Assembly (NCBI RefSeq): GCF_002214385.1 | Contig: NZ_CP014855.1 | Span: forward strand, 806,001-870,000 | From: Thermococcus gorgonarius | Lineage (GTDB): Archaea; Methanobacteriota_B; Thermococci; Thermococcales; Thermococcaceae | DNA: 64,000 nucleotides | Direction of reading: 5' to 3' | Shown: positions 44,628 to 53,717 of the stretch, piece by piece | How positions within the stretch are numbered: position 1 is the stretch's first letter | Layout of the letters: each line of letters opens with the position of its first letter | The notes under the pieces: generated by a model | Told to the model about the DNA's origin: nothing | The model's database searches: none | Seen by the model: the letters and a program-made list of their open reading frames with translations, nothing else | Made by a program: the position numbers and the translations under genes

Positions 44628-45823
44628 CCTCTCAAACTTTTTACAAGCTCCTCCATCACTCCCAGGAAGGTCTCAACTTCCTCGATGCTGTTGTAGACGT
44701 GGAAGGAAGCCCTGACAGTGCCGTTTATCCCGAGTTTCTTCATAACTGGCAGGGCACAGTGGTGGCCGGAACGGACCATAATGTTGTGCTCATCGAGTAT
44801 TGCTGCAACATCGTGAGGATGAAGCGGTGGAACGTTGAAGCTCACAACACCGGCGTGCTTCTTCAGGTTCCTCGGCCCGTACCACGGGACTTCCAGCTCG
44901 TCCAAACCTTCGGTGATGCGCTTCACGAGCTTCCGCTCCTGCCTCTCGATCTTGTCGAGCCCTATCCTCTGGATGTAGCGTATTCCGGCTGCGAGGCCTA
45001 TCGCCCCGCCGATGTTTGGCGTCCCCGCCTCGAAGCGCTCAGGTGGCTCCGTCAGCTTGTAACCGTCGAGATCAACGTCTTCGATCGTCCCGCCCCCGAT
45101 GAGTGGCGGCTCGAAGGTATCAAAGAACTCCTCGCTTATGTAAAGAACGCCTATCCCCGTCGGTCCCATCGGCCCCTTGTGGCCTGAAAGGCCTAAAAAG
45201 TCGGCGTGAAGCTTTTTAACATCCACTTCCATATGTCCCGCGCTCTGAGCGGCGTCAACGACGAATATAGCTCCCTCCTCCTTAGCGAGCTTTCCGAGCT
45301 CCTCGACCTCGTGGATAACGCCGAGAGCGTTGGAGACGTGCTGGACGGCGACGAGCTTGGCTCCCTTTATCTTCTTTTCTGCATCGCTCAAATCGAGGTT
45401 GCCCTCGTCATCCCCATCTATGAACTCCAGCTTTAGGCCCTTCTTCTTTGCCAGCCTCTGCCATGGGAGTAAATCCGAGTGGTGCTCGTAGGGAGTCGTA
45501 ACTATCTTATCTCCTGGCTTGAAGAGATGCTCCAGCCCGAGAGCGACCAGGTTGAGGCTCTCGCTCGTGTTCTTCGTGAAGACTATCTCCTCGAACTTGG
45601 CATTGAGGAAGTCAGCCACGACCTTCCTGCTCTCTTCGTACTTATGCGTCGCCATCTGAGAAAGGCGGTGTATCCCGCGGTGGACGTTGGCGCGGTATCT
45701 CAGATAATACTCGTCCATGGCTTCTATGACAGGCTTCGGCGTGAGTGATGTGGCGGTGTTGTCGAAGTAGATGACCTCGCTGGTCAGCGGGATGTCCTTC
45801 CTAACATCTTCCGGAATCCTCAT
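44624..45823 (-). CDS. Cysteine desulfurase family aminotransferase (SufS/CsdA-like)
   Basis: A 399-residue PLP enzyme. The fold signature starts YFDNTATSLTPKPV, PLP-binding is around VVDAAQSAGHMEVDV, the lysine in LSGHKGPMGPTG and the active-site Cys in MVRSGHHCALPVM, the class II (SufS-like) context. It provides persulfide sulfur for Fe-S clusters or thiolated cofactors. The SufBCD scaffold genes are not adjacent; the only Suf-type sequence in the window is the relic near 1.2 kb. ATG 45823 follows ggaggtggtatc and overlaps the preceding gene's stop. Confidence 0.92.
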   Translation of the reverse strand: MRIPEDVRKDIPLTSEVIYFDNTATSLTPKPVIEAMDEYYLRYRANVHRGIHRLSQMATHKYEESRKVVADFLNAKFEEIVFTKNTSESLNLVALGLEHLFKPGDKIVTTPYEHHSDLLPWQRLAKKKGLKLEFIDGDDEGNLDLSDAEKKIKGAKLVAVQHVSNALGVIHEVEELGKLAKEEGAIFVVDAAQSAGHMEVDVKKLHADFLGLSGHKGPMGPTGIGVLYISEEFFDTFEPPLIGGGTIEDVDLDGYKLTEPPERFEAGTPNIGGAIGLAAGIRYIQRIGLDKIERQERKLVKRITEGLDELEVPWYGPRNLKKHAGVVSFNVPPLHPHDVAAILDEHNIMVRSGHHCALPVMKKLGINGTVRASFHVYNSIEEVETFLGVMEELVKSLRG

Positions 45824-46113
45824 GATACCACCTCCAGAACCCCGGCGCAGTCATACACAACGGTCGCCATCTCCCTGCCCTTGTTCGCGTCGTCGAGCAG
45901 CTTGATTATTATCTTCCCGCTCGGATAGACGCTCGTCTCGTAGCCATCCATCTCAAGGATGAGCATCATGCCCGGGATGAGCTTCTTGACGGTGTAGCCC
46001 CTCTCCTTGAGACACTGGGCCGTTTTCGTCAGGTCTATCTTTATCGGCCTCTCCCAGGAGTAAACACCGATCACTATGCCCCTCATGGTCGTGCAAGGCT
46101 TTGCTATCATCAT
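45820..46113 (-). CDS. Small conserved hypothetical protein upstream of the desulfurase
   Basis: A 97-residue protein, coupled to the cysteine desulfurase by a four-base overlap. The body (PGMMLILEMDGYETSVYPSGKIIIKLLDDANKGREMATVVYD) alternates strands and helix in a way reminiscent of one repeat of the TATA-binding protein fold, but this is weak. Two Cys (C7, C34) and a third near the end (C88) could bind sulfur or metal. Start is uncertain: ATG 46113, 46110 and 46086 are in frame. A link to sulfur transfer is suggested only by the coupling. Confidence 0.55.
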   Translation of the reverse strand: MMIAKPCTTMRGIVIGVYSWERPIKIDLTKTAQCLKERGYTVKKLIPGMMLILEMDGYETSVYPSGKIIIKLLDDANKGREMATVVYDCAGVLEVVS

Positions 46114-46249
46114 TCTTTCTCACCAGAGAGAACTCCCTCCTGGAGAATTTATGGGTTTCCTAAACCATAGGTTAAGGACAGAATTGCCCAAAGGTTTTAA
46201 ACCCCCGGTTTAGAAAAAGCCTAAAATCTTCCCTGCTTTACGTTAAAGC

Positions 46250-46999
46250 ATGAAGCTTCAAAAAATCGCCAAAACAAGGGAGCTCAAGTATCTACTTCTC
46301 ATAATCCTGCTGTCCTTTGGGGTGAGCGCCCTGGCGCTCTCGGCCATTGGTATGCCTGACTTCATCCCTCAGTTTTTCACACTGGCCATGACGGACTCAG
46401 TAAATCCCTGCACATTCGCGGTTTACACCCTCTTCCTGATAGCTCTCTCGGTCAAGGGCGTCGGCAAGAAACGCCTTTATCTAGTTGGTCTCTCCTTCGT
46501 GGGGGCTGTCTATATCTCATATTACACGCTGGGGTTGGGGCTGACGTTGGTTGCTGGAAAAATACCCCTCGAATGGGCCGGTTATTTTGCCATAGCCTTT
46601 GGAATTTACACCATAGCAACGGGAATAGCGGAGCGTTCAAGGACGGGGGACAAGAAGGCCCTGAGGAAGAAAATGTTCTCGGCCGACACAACGGTTCTGG
46701 GGGCCCTGATACTCGGGATAAGCGTCTCAACAACGCTCTTGCCGTGCTCGGCGGGGCCCTATCTGGTCTATGCGGCGGTTATAGCCCGCTCATCCATGAC
46801 GCTGGTGTTCCTCCTGCTGGCCCTCTACAACATAATATTCGTTCTCCCCCTGCTGGTCATCCTGTTTGCCATGGGCAGTTTAAGGGACAGCAAGGAGTTC
46901 TCAAGGACGATGGTGAGGCATTCGGCCGAGCTCTCAGTGGTTGCTGGAGTCCTCCTGGTTGCAATCGGCCTCTGGGTCCTCAGCCAGGCAAAAGTTTGA
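46250..46999 (+). CDS. CcdA/DsbD-like cytochrome c biogenesis-type membrane protein
   Basis: A 249-residue membrane protein with six to seven helices. The CcdA signature is visible in two halves: TDSVNPCTFAVYTL in TM1 and TTLLPCSAGPYLVY in TM4, giving the buried Cys pair that passes electrons from thioredoxin to extracytoplasmic thiols. The gene probably supports oxidative folding or reduction of surface proteins. Upstream sequence has a TATA-like gttttaaac. The next gene, the restriction subunit, is convergent with a six-base gap. Confidence 0.9.
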   Translation: MKLQKIAKTRELKYLLLIILLSFGVSALALSAIGMPDFIPQFFTLAMTDSVNPCTFAVYTLFLIALSVKGVGKKRLYLVGLSFVGAVYISYYTLGLGLTLVAGKIPLEWAGYFAIAFGIYTIATGIAERSRTGDKKALRKKMFSADTTVLGALILGISVSTTLLPCSAGPYLVYAAVIARSSMTLVFLLLALYNIIFVLPLLVILFAMGSLRDSKEFSRTMVRHSAELSVVAGVLLVAIGLWVLSQAKV

Positions 47000-47005
47000 A
47001 AGGCC

Positions 47006-49894
47006 TCATCCGTGAGAGCTGATGATATTTTTCACCCTTTCGAAGAGCTCTCCGGCACTCGTTATCCAGTGATCCCGGTATTCATCGGAAACCCTATCTC
47101 CTCTCCGGTTGTAGAGGTAAAGGAGAACCCTAACCTTTAGGCCATTGTACCCGAAAACTCTGGGTTCTTCGGAATCCCCGAAGAACCTTCTGAACCAGTT
47201 AGCTTTGTGCTCGAAGGCAGTGTGTGCGGTTCCCTTGGAATCGACAAAGGCTATGATATAATCCTCTCCCCGGGCAAACCAGAATACGAAATTCGGCTTG
47301 AACTTTCTCATCCTTCCAGCGTTGGGCTCGTAGTAGGGTATGTAAACCCGATCAAGGTGCTCTTCTATCTTACTGAAGGCCCACCAGTCGAATGCCCCTT
47401 CCATTGGTTTATCTTTTAAGTACTCCTCCAGATCATTGAGAAACTCCACCTCGCTCCCAGTCTTTACGATGTGCCTTATGTAATCGGCCCTTTCGTCTTC
47501 CGAAACGATTACCGGGACGTAATAATGGTTGGGGAGGGCCTTTATCCTCAGCTCCCTGAATCCCTCCTCAACGGAGGTACCAGATCCATAGGACTCCAGC
47601 ACTTTTCCTATTTTCCGCCTGAGCTCTTCGAGTTCTTTCTCTGACCCCAAGGAGACTCCGATTTTCTCGAAGTGGACTATCTCGTCTTCAAGGGGTTTGA
47701 ATCCGCCGAACTCTTCAACGGTTGTGCTCAAATGGGAAGCCAGCTGCTTAACAACGATAGAGATCGGGACGGTTTTTCCCTCGTTAACGATCCTGTAGTA
47801 CCTTTCCGGGTTTGTGAGGGTTTCCCTCATTCTGGCAACCAGAGAAGGGGAAAGACCATGCCTTGCTATGAGAACCCTCTCGTCAGTCTTTGTCAGGTAC
47901 TCCCTGAGAGCCTCGAAAGTTGTTTTTGGAAGAACCAACCTCTCAGTTGTTTTTTCCTCAAAGAGGGTTCTCCGGGAAGGTTTAAAGAGAGGTATTAGGA
48001 GGGGCTTATCTTCAAGGACGCGATTCTTCAAGAGCCGGAGAGTTTCCCAAAAACCGCGTTCGGCCTTTAGGGTCTCCATTACCTCAGACAGGGCTTTTCT
48101 ACTGGTGCCGAACACGAAAAGCGTCTCCAGTGGTTGTATAAAGCCACCTATTTTTTCGAACAGACCCCCGTCTTCGCCACTTCTGTGAAGGGCATCAAGC
48201 CTTCTTTTTCTACCTTTAAGAGGCTCTATCCTTACTCCTCTCCCAATAGACTGGACGACGAACTTTCTAGCATCTGCTCCAACGCCTATGTTGATGAAGA
48301 GCAAGACGTTGGGCCTGTTTGAGTCCCAGCCCTCGTAGAACGCCCTCGAACCCATAAGGATGCTTATCTCTTCCCTTTCATCCAGGTTTTCGAAAACGCT
48401 CTCGTCGGTGTAGCTCTCAACGACTTCGTAGCCCCTGAGGTTTTCACGGATCCACCTCAGGGCATCTCCGATCTTAACCAACGCAAATGGTACGTTGCTG
48501 GTTTTAAGCTTAAAGACCACTTCCTGCCCCCTTCCTGGAATCAGAATGGCCTCAACTTTGCCAAACCCCTCGGAGTTGTAAACGTACCTGAGCACGTCCT
48601 TTAGGGTTATCCCCCCAAGGAGATCCCGATCAACGACCAGGGGAACCTCCTCGTAAACCATACGCGGGCTCTCCGAGAACTCCCGCAGGAGCTCATGCTT
48701 TGCCTCCTCAAAGACTGCTGGATCGACGTCTCCCCTCCCGATCCTTTCGATCTCTTCAAAGAACATTACCAGATCGGGCTTCTCCTTCTTTGACGCCCCG
48801 AGGTTTACGGTATTGACAAGGGCCAGCAGGAGTGGCTCGTGGTAGACGTTGCCCGCCAGTTTAGAGGCTTTTTCCCTCACTTTCTTGATGTAGGTCAAGA
48901 GGATTAAGGACTTGAGAACTATTTTCTGCTTTTCATCCCTGCTGTAATCGTCTTTTTCCCTGAAAGCCCTTGCTTCCTGCTGGATCAAATAGATATGCTT
49001 CCCGTAGCCTTCCCTTATGAACCTCTCCAGGTTGAAGTTGTATGCGGTGGTAACGATGTCCCTGGGGTCCGTGAAGGTTGCTGAGAAGTTGAAGAGAAAG
49101 CCCTCTCTGGACATAATCGAATAGAAGAGCTGCCTCTTGGACTCCTCCTTGTCTCCCTTGTGGGCCTCGTCAAGGATTATGTACCACTTCCCCCCATTTT
49201 CGTAGTTTCTGAAGTCTAGCAGCTTCTCTCCTCCTCTGTCGCTTATGAGGTCGGAGCGGTAGTAGAAGACAGTTACCTCATTAAAAAGCTGGGACAGGCT
49301 TTCCCTCTTTATCTCCTCGTACCTGCTGAGCTCGACCAGATTTATCCTGAACCCCCTGACCGGAGCCAGCTCGTTGAACTCCGAGACGTGCTTTTTCAGC
49401 TGGTTTATGAGATCATCTCTGTAGGTTAGAATCAGCACGTCCCTTTTGGGAATCTCGCCAAGATCCATAAGCCTCTTGAGAACCTCAACCAGCTTCACTA
49501 TCACGAGTGTCTTCCCGCTTCCCGTCGCCATCCAGAAAGCGGCCCGGTTTATGAAGTTGTGGAACCTCACCCTGCCGTCATCGATGGGGTAATACAGGCT
49601 CAGGATGTGCCTCACGTCCTGCTTAACGTTTGAGAGCCTTATGTCCAGCGCTTTTTCAAGGTCTTTATCAGAACTGAGGCCGTATCTCGCGTAAAACTTT
49701 CTTTTGTCGGCATTATCAACTTTGAAGTAGCAGTACAGAACCCGTATGGCATTTTTAAGGGCCTCCCTCTGAAACCCCCACAGGGTTTTGCCCCTTGAAA
49801 AGCTCTTCAGGTCGATGGAGTTCCACTCCCCCGGAAGGTCATCGAAGTCAATCTCCTCCACTATTCGCTGAAGCCTTGGAATTACGCTGACCAT
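47006..49894 (-). CDS. Type III restriction-modification, Res subunit (helicase-endonuclease)
   Basis: A 962-residue SF2 helicase with endonuclease. Walker A is ATGSGKTLVIVKL (~118), motif II is ILDEAHKGD (~240), and motif VI reads VQSIGRGVRIEP (~540). The C-terminal region carries NFVFWFARGEDYIIAFVDSKG, a PD-(D/E)XK-like catalytic site (D-x-K) as in EcoP15I Res. It cuts DNA with head-to-head unmodified recognition sites, moving with ATP and in complex with Mod. The mod gene lies 36 bases upstream on the same strand. Length matches EcoP15I Res (about 970). Confidence 0.93.
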   Translation of the reverse strand: MVSVIPRLQRIVEEIDFDDLPGEWNSIDLKSFSRGKTLWGFQREALKNAIRVLYCYFKVDNADKRKFYARYGLSSDKDLEKALDIRLSNVKQDVRHILSLYYPIDDGRVRFHNFINRAAFWMATGSGKTLVIVKLVEVLKRLMDLGEIPKRDVLILTYRDDLINQLKKHVSEFNELAPVRGFRINLVELSRYEEIKRESLSQLFNEVTVFYYRSDLISDRGGEKLLDFRNYENGGKWYIILDEAHKGDKEESKRQLFYSIMSREGFLFNFSATFTDPRDIVTTAYNFNLERFIREGYGKHIYLIQQEARAFREKDDYSRDEKQKIVLKSLILLTYIKKVREKASKLAGNVYHEPLLLALVNTVNLGASKKEKPDLVMFFEEIERIGRGDVDPAVFEEAKHELLREFSESPRMVYEEVPLVVDRDLLGGITLKDVLRYVYNSEGFGKVEAILIPGRGQEVVFKLKTSNVPFALVKIGDALRWIRENLRGYEVVESYTDESVFENLDEREEISILMGSRAFYEGWDSNRPNVLLFINIGVGADARKFVVQSIGRGVRIEPLKGRKRRLDALHRSGEDGGLFEKIGGFIQPLETLFVFGTSRKALSEVMETLKAERGFWETLRLLKNRVLEDKPLLIPLFKPSRRTLFEEKTTERLVLPKTTFEALREYLTKTDERVLIARHGLSPSLVARMRETLTNPERYYRIVNEGKTVPISIVVKQLASHLSTTVEEFGGFKPLEDEIVHFEKIGVSLGSEKELEELRRKIGKVLESYGSGTSVEEGFRELRIKALPNHYYVPVIVSEDERADYIRHIVKTGSEVEFLNDLEEYLKDKPMEGAFDWWAFSKIEEHLDRVYIPYYEPNAGRMRKFKPNFVFWFARGEDYIIAFVDSKGTAHTAFEHKANWFRRFFGDSEEPRVFGYNGLKVRVLLYLYNRRGDRVSDEYRDHWITSAGELFERVKNIISSHG

Positions 49895-49930
49895 TCAAAG
49901 CCCCCCAGCAACTCTCTGCCCAGCACGATG

Positions 49931-52555
49931 TCACCACCAGATCAGAGGCATTACAAGCCTGTAGTCTGGGTTGAGAAGGTCGATCCTCTGGCCGTCTTCG
50001 AACTCAACGTAATCCTTTCCGAGCCTCTTTATTCTCTTCCCGAGAAGGTTGGATAGTGTCTCGGCCAGGTCTATGTCGGGGTATAGCTTCTCTAGGTTCA
50101 CCCGGACAGTGTTTCTGGATCCCTCGACTTCGAGCGTTTCCAGAAGCTTCAGATCCCTCATGAAGATGTACTGGCTGTAGGGATCCTGGGCCGGATCGAA
50201 GAAGGGCTCCGAATCGGAGTACTTGGCCTTTCTCAGAACGTCCTCGTACTGCTCGAGCTCGTAGTACTTGAAAAATCCTCCCGCTTTTCTCCTGTTGTAG
50301 ATCTCCTTTACGTCCTCGTTCCTGGAAATGCCCGTGGGATCGTAGGCCAGAACCTTCTTCATCCTCGGCAGGATCACGGTGTAGAAGTGCTCTCCCATCT
50401 CTATACCGATCCATTTCCTCCCGAGCTTGTGGGCAACCGCCGTAGTCGTCCCCGAACCGAGGAAGAAGTCCATAACGATGTCGCCGGGGCTGGATGATAT
50501 CTTTATCACCCTCTCAAGCAGCGCCTCCGAGTTCTCGGTTGGAAATGCCCAGGAGTTTGAGTAACCGTATATATCCGACCAGTTTGAATCGAGGGTCTCT
50601 TCCTCCGCCTCCTCAACCCAGTATTTTGGTATCGGGTCGTCTTTTCCGCAGACGGGACAGCTCTTCCATTCGCCCTTGCTTCTGTCGTGGACGTAGCCGC
50701 AGTGCCTGCACACGAGTACGAGCTTTCCTTCCTCTATGAGCTGGTCTATTTTCTCCTGGGAGAACTTCCAGTGCTTGCCCTTTGGCGGCTCAAGCACCTT
50801 ACCAAAAAACACCTTCGGGCTCCCATGACCGGAAGAGTCGTCCATGTGTCTCCAGAAGCCCTTCCTCTTCTCCTTCCTCTTCTTGACCGGATCGATGTAG
50901 GAGAACCCATCGCCCTTGGAGTAGCAGTATACCGTATCAAGGGCCTCGGGGAGCTTCTTTATGTCCTTCTCCATGACGTTCTTCTTGAACCTTCTCACGG
51001 CAAACTTGTTCCTGAAGTTCTCCTTTCCGAAGATCTCGTCCATGAGAAAGCGGACGTAGTGGTCGCCGTGGTAGTCTATTCTGACGTAGATCGCACCGGA
51101 ATCGTTGAGGAACTCCCTGGCCAGTCTAAGGCGGTTTTCCATCATCGTTATCCAAGCTGAGTCGAGGAAACGGTTGACGTACATGGTGAACTCGTTGGTG
51201 CCGGTGTTGAAGGGAGGATCTATGTAGATCAGCTTGACCTTCTCCCTGAACTTTGGCAGAATGGTATTCAAAGCCTGCCAGTTTTCGCTTTTGATCAGCC
51301 AGCCATTAAGCTCTCTGTCAAGATCGTCGAATAGCGCCAATATTTTATGTTCCAGATCCTCGAAGTACTTGGTGTCCACGGGGAGAAACCTGTACTCCGG
51401 ATTGAGCGTCTTGCCCGAAACGCCAGCAGTGAGAATTTTTCCCGGGTCAAAGTCCTCGTCGATCAAGTCGAGGAGGTACCACTCGACCAGCTGGTTGTCC
51501 ACCTCGCCGGCTTTTTCAAACCTCTCCCGGTAGGATCTGTTCCCCTCCTTCAGGCTTTTCCACTTTTCGAGTTCCCGGTCGAAGGTCTCTTTCTGTTCCT
51601 TCAGCTTCTCAACGATCTTCTCGATGACTTCGATTCCACCCTTTTTGTCCGCTATTCTGTCGAGGGTTATGACGTAGTTGCTCCGCAGGGCGAACTTTGG
51701 CTTCCTCCATATTCTGACCAGTTCGTCCTCGAACTGGCCGATGAAGTCTATTATCTTGTAGGCCACTTCCCTCAGAACCTTCAGCTGTTTAACCCTTTCT
51801 TCGCTGAACTCTGTCTCATCGGAGTAAACGTACTGGTAGAGCCACATGTCGAACTGCTCCTTCAAAAACTGAACTGCGTTCTTGTTTATGAAATAATCAA
51901 CCTCGTTCTGCTTTTCGAACACTCTAAAGGCCCTATCAAGGACTTCTTCATCGAGAAAAATTCCTTTCTTTTTAAGCTCCCTCAGTATTTCAGCCTTCTT
52001 CGTTTTTCGACCCCTTTCGGAGTAAAGCACGTAGAATTCAATCGTTCCATCTTTTCTGACCCCTTTCAGCTGGTAAATCCGGTCTCTCTTTTCGTTTGCC
52101 TTCTTGTGCTGGAGTTTAGAAACGTCAAAGAAGAACTTAACCCCATCGATGCTGATCCTCATGCTCCTGGGCAGAATGTCGGTTTTAACGTAGTAGAGCA
52201 TGTGGGTCTTCCAGAACATAACAACGTCCCTGTCGTCAGTGTAGACCCTTTCATAGACTCTCTCGCCGAAGGGGGTTTTGTGGAAGTAGATAGAACCGCT
52301 TTCGTTGAAGTACCTCTTAAAAAAGTCGTACAGCTTGTCGAAGAGTTCCTCCCTGAACTCGGGAAAGTCCCGGGTCTTTTCCTCTATCTCCTCCATCAAA
52401 AGTTTAGAGATCCTCTCGAAGTACTTTGATTTTATCCTCATGAGGTTTATGTAACCTGATTCTCCTTCGACATCGGCACCGACGAATACGTCCCTCAAGG
52501 CCTTAAAGAACCTCGACTCCGGATTGTCAACGACGGCAGTTTTTTCACCGGCCAT
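49931..52555 (-). CDS. Type III restriction-modification, Mod subunit (adenine methyltransferase)
   Basis: An 874-residue beta-class N6-adenine methyltransferase: motif IV YIDPPFNTGTNEF first (~448), and motif I FLGSGTTTAVAHKLGRKWIGIE later (~685). Between them is an extra zinc ribbon (CRHCGYVHDRSKGEW, then CPVCGKDD). The ~350 residues before the catalytic core form a long helical, charged N-terminal region not found in EcoP15I Mod (644 residues). Mod gives DNA specificity to the Res-Mod complex. ATG 52555 is fixed by gggtgg just ahead; the open frame upstream runs across the tRNA-Met gene and is not coding. A TATA-like gtttaatag lies at ~52633. Confidence 0.92.
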   Translation of the reverse strand: MAGEKTAVVDNPESRFFKALRDVFVGADVEGESGYINLMRIKSKYFERISKLLMEEIEEKTRDFPEFREELFDKLYDFFKRYFNESGSIYFHKTPFGERVYERVYTDDRDVVMFWKTHMLYYVKTDILPRSMRISIDGVKFFFDVSKLQHKKANEKRDRIYQLKGVRKDGTIEFYVLYSERGRKTKKAEILRELKKKGIFLDEEVLDRAFRVFEKQNEVDYFINKNAVQFLKEQFDMWLYQYVYSDETEFSEERVKQLKVLREVAYKIIDFIGQFEDELVRIWRKPKFALRSNYVITLDRIADKKGGIEVIEKIVEKLKEQKETFDRELEKWKSLKEGNRSYRERFEKAGEVDNQLVEWYLLDLIDEDFDPGKILTAGVSGKTLNPEYRFLPVDTKYFEDLEHKILALFDDLDRELNGWLIKSENWQALNTILPKFREKVKLIYIDPPFNTGTNEFTMYVNRFLDSAWITMMENRLRLAREFLNDSGAIYVRIDYHGDHYVRFLMDEIFGKENFRNKFAVRRFKKNVMEKDIKKLPEALDTVYCYSKGDGFSYIDPVKKRKEKRKGFWRHMDDSSGHGSPKVFFGKVLEPPKGKHWKFSQEKIDQLIEEGKLVLVCRHCGYVHDRSKGEWKSCPVCGKDDPIPKYWVEEAEEETLDSNWSDIYGYSNSWAFPTENSEALLERVIKISSSPGDIVMDFFLGSGTTTAVAHKLGRKWIGIEMGEHFYTVILPRMKKVLAYDPTGISRNEDVKEIYNRRKAGGFFKYYELEQYEDVLRKAKYSDSEPFFDPAQDPYSQYIFMRDLKLLETLEVEGSRNTVRVNLEKLYPDIDLAETLSNLLGKRIKRLGKDYVEFEDGQRIDLLNPDYRLVMPLIWW

Positions 52556-52650
52556 CATCTCCACCCGCTTCTTCCTGGTAAAGGTAAACATCCACCCAAA
52601 AAGGCACCGAAGATAATACCGGAGAGCTATTAAACTTTGCCCAGCGAAAG

Positions 52651-52660
52651 ATTTAAAAAT
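52651..52660 (+). promoter_or_regulatory. TATA box of the tRNA-Met gene
   Basis: The A/T element atttaaaaat, with a BRE-like cgaaag just upstream, lies 37-46 bases before the first base of the tRNA. This spacing allows a short 5' leader removed by RNase P. Confidence 0.6.
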
Positions 52661-52696
52661 ACCGTCCTGGAGGTATAGGTCGGGCGCTCGGGCAGT

Positions 52697-52800
52697 GCCG
52701 GGGTAGCTTAGCCTGGTCAGAGCGCTCGGCTCATAGGGCGCTCCCCTTCGGGGGAGCCTGAGAAACCGAGAGGTCCGGGGTTCAAAGCCCCGCCCCGGCA
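52697..52800 (+). tRNA. tRNA-Met (CAT anticodon), intron-containing
   Basis: A complete cloverleaf can be drawn: acceptor stem GCCGGGG/CCCCGGC, D arm GCTTAGCCTGGTCAGAGC, anticodon stem CTCGG/CCGAG with anticodon CAT at 52732-52734, and T arm CCGGGGTTCAAAGCCCCG. The CCA end is encoded at 52801-52803. A 29-base intron interrupts the anticodon loop after position 37. In Thermococcales the elongator tRNA-Met is known to carry such an intron, so I call it elongator Met; a CAT tRNA-Ile2 cannot be fully excluded. It is the type of tRNA that TmcA acetylates at C34, and tmcA is also in the window. Confidence 0.93.
52736..52764 (+). other. tRNA-Met intron (29 bases)
   Basis: The intron sits between positions 37 and 38 of the tRNA. 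Its GC-rich core (gctcccc, ttcg, gggggagc) folds into a hairpin that would form the bulge-helix-bulge site cut by the archaeal splicing endonuclease. Both boundaries are inferred from restoring a seven-base anticodon loop. Confidence 0.8.
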
Positions 52801-52810
52801 CCAAACGTTT

Positions 52811-53572
52811 CTAGCGGCCGTTAACTTCTCTCCTGGCCCTGTCGAGTATTTTAGCCATTACCTCGCCGGCCTTTCCCCGCAGGAAGATATCAGCTATCGG
52901 CGTTATCCCGCTCCTTCTAACGTTTACCTCTATAACCTTCCCCCCGTGCTCCTTAACGATGTAGGGAATGTACGCAGCCGGATAAACTACCCCACTCGTC
53001 CCTATGACGAGAACAACGTCGCTTTTTTCGGCCAGCTTAAAGGCCCTCTCGAGAGCAGTCCTCGGTAGTGCCTCACCGAACCAGACCACGTCCGGCCTGA
53101 GAAGCGAGCCACACTGCGGACATCTAGGAAGATCCTTTGAGTTAACGAACTCCCGGATCCTGCCGCTCTCCTTCAGGTTCTCTCGATAGGAGCATGAAGT
53201 GCACCTAACCCGGAATATGTTGCCGTGGAGTTCGATAACGTTCTCGCTTCCCGCTTCGTGATGAAGGTCATCGACGTTCTGCGTTATAACCGCCCTGAGA
53301 ATTCCGAGCCTTTCGAGCTCCGCAAGGGCGTAATGGGCCGGATTAGGCTTCGCCTCTAGGATTTTTTGCATTCTCCACCTGTAAAAATCCCAGACCAGGG
53401 CCGGATCCCTCTCAAAGGCTTCCGGAGTTGCCAGCTCCTCGGGCTTGTAATGCTTCCAAAGGCCGTCCTTCCCTCTGAAAGTCGGCACTCCGCTCTCAGC
53501 GCTTATCCCCGCGCCGGTGAAGGCTATGGCAAAGCGCGCTTTTAGAATTACCCTAACGGCCTCCTCGATCAT
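52811..53572 (-). CDS. Sir2-family NAD-dependent protein deacylase
   Basis: A 253-residue sirtuin: NAD-binding [15 protein letters not shown] (~20-34), [12 protein letters not shown], catalytic His in VIELHGNIF, and four zinc Cys in CTSCSYRE and CPQCGS. It removes acetyl or longer acyl groups from lysine; archaeal sirtuins act on Alba and other proteins. ATG 53572 is chosen because a TATA-like tttttaaag lies about 25 bases upstream, making it leaderless; the longer frame to 53605 would begin within that element. Convergent with tRNA-Met. Confidence 0.93.
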   Translation of the reverse strand: MIEEAVRVILKARFAIAFTGAGISAESGVPTFRGKDGLWKHYKPEELATPEAFERDPALVWDFYRWRMQKILEAKPNPAHYALAELERLGILRAVITQNVDDLHHEAGSENVIELHGNIFRVRCTSCSYRENLKESGRIREFVNSKDLPRCPQCGSLLRPDVVWFGEALPRTALERAFKLAEKSDVVLVIGTSGVVYPAAYIPYIVKEHGGKVIEVNVRRSGITPIADIFLRGKAGEVMAKILDRARREVNGR

Positions 53573-53717
53573 GGTATTTCCTACTCGCCCAACTTTAAAA
53601 ACCATGCCTGCCGTTTAGGTCAATCCTTAGTACTCTCGAATATTTTTTGAAGGAAGCTTCATATTTTCGTAGAAGGGTTTAAATTGTGCTCATTTGTGCA
53701 TGACATTGGTGAGAGAA

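Noticed and set aside
44606-45187. 193-codon plus-strand frame over the cysteine desulfurase
   Set aside because: Antisense to a clear PLP enzyme; no motifs, no ribosome site.
51347-52429. 360-codon plus-strand frame over the mod gene
   Set aside because: Long only because of codon bias; composition is typical of antisense to a charged helical protein.
52556-52804. Open frame extending the Mod gene upstream through the tRNA-Met gene
   Set aside because: It would translate the tRNA antisense strand; a good ribosome site and ATG exist at 52555.
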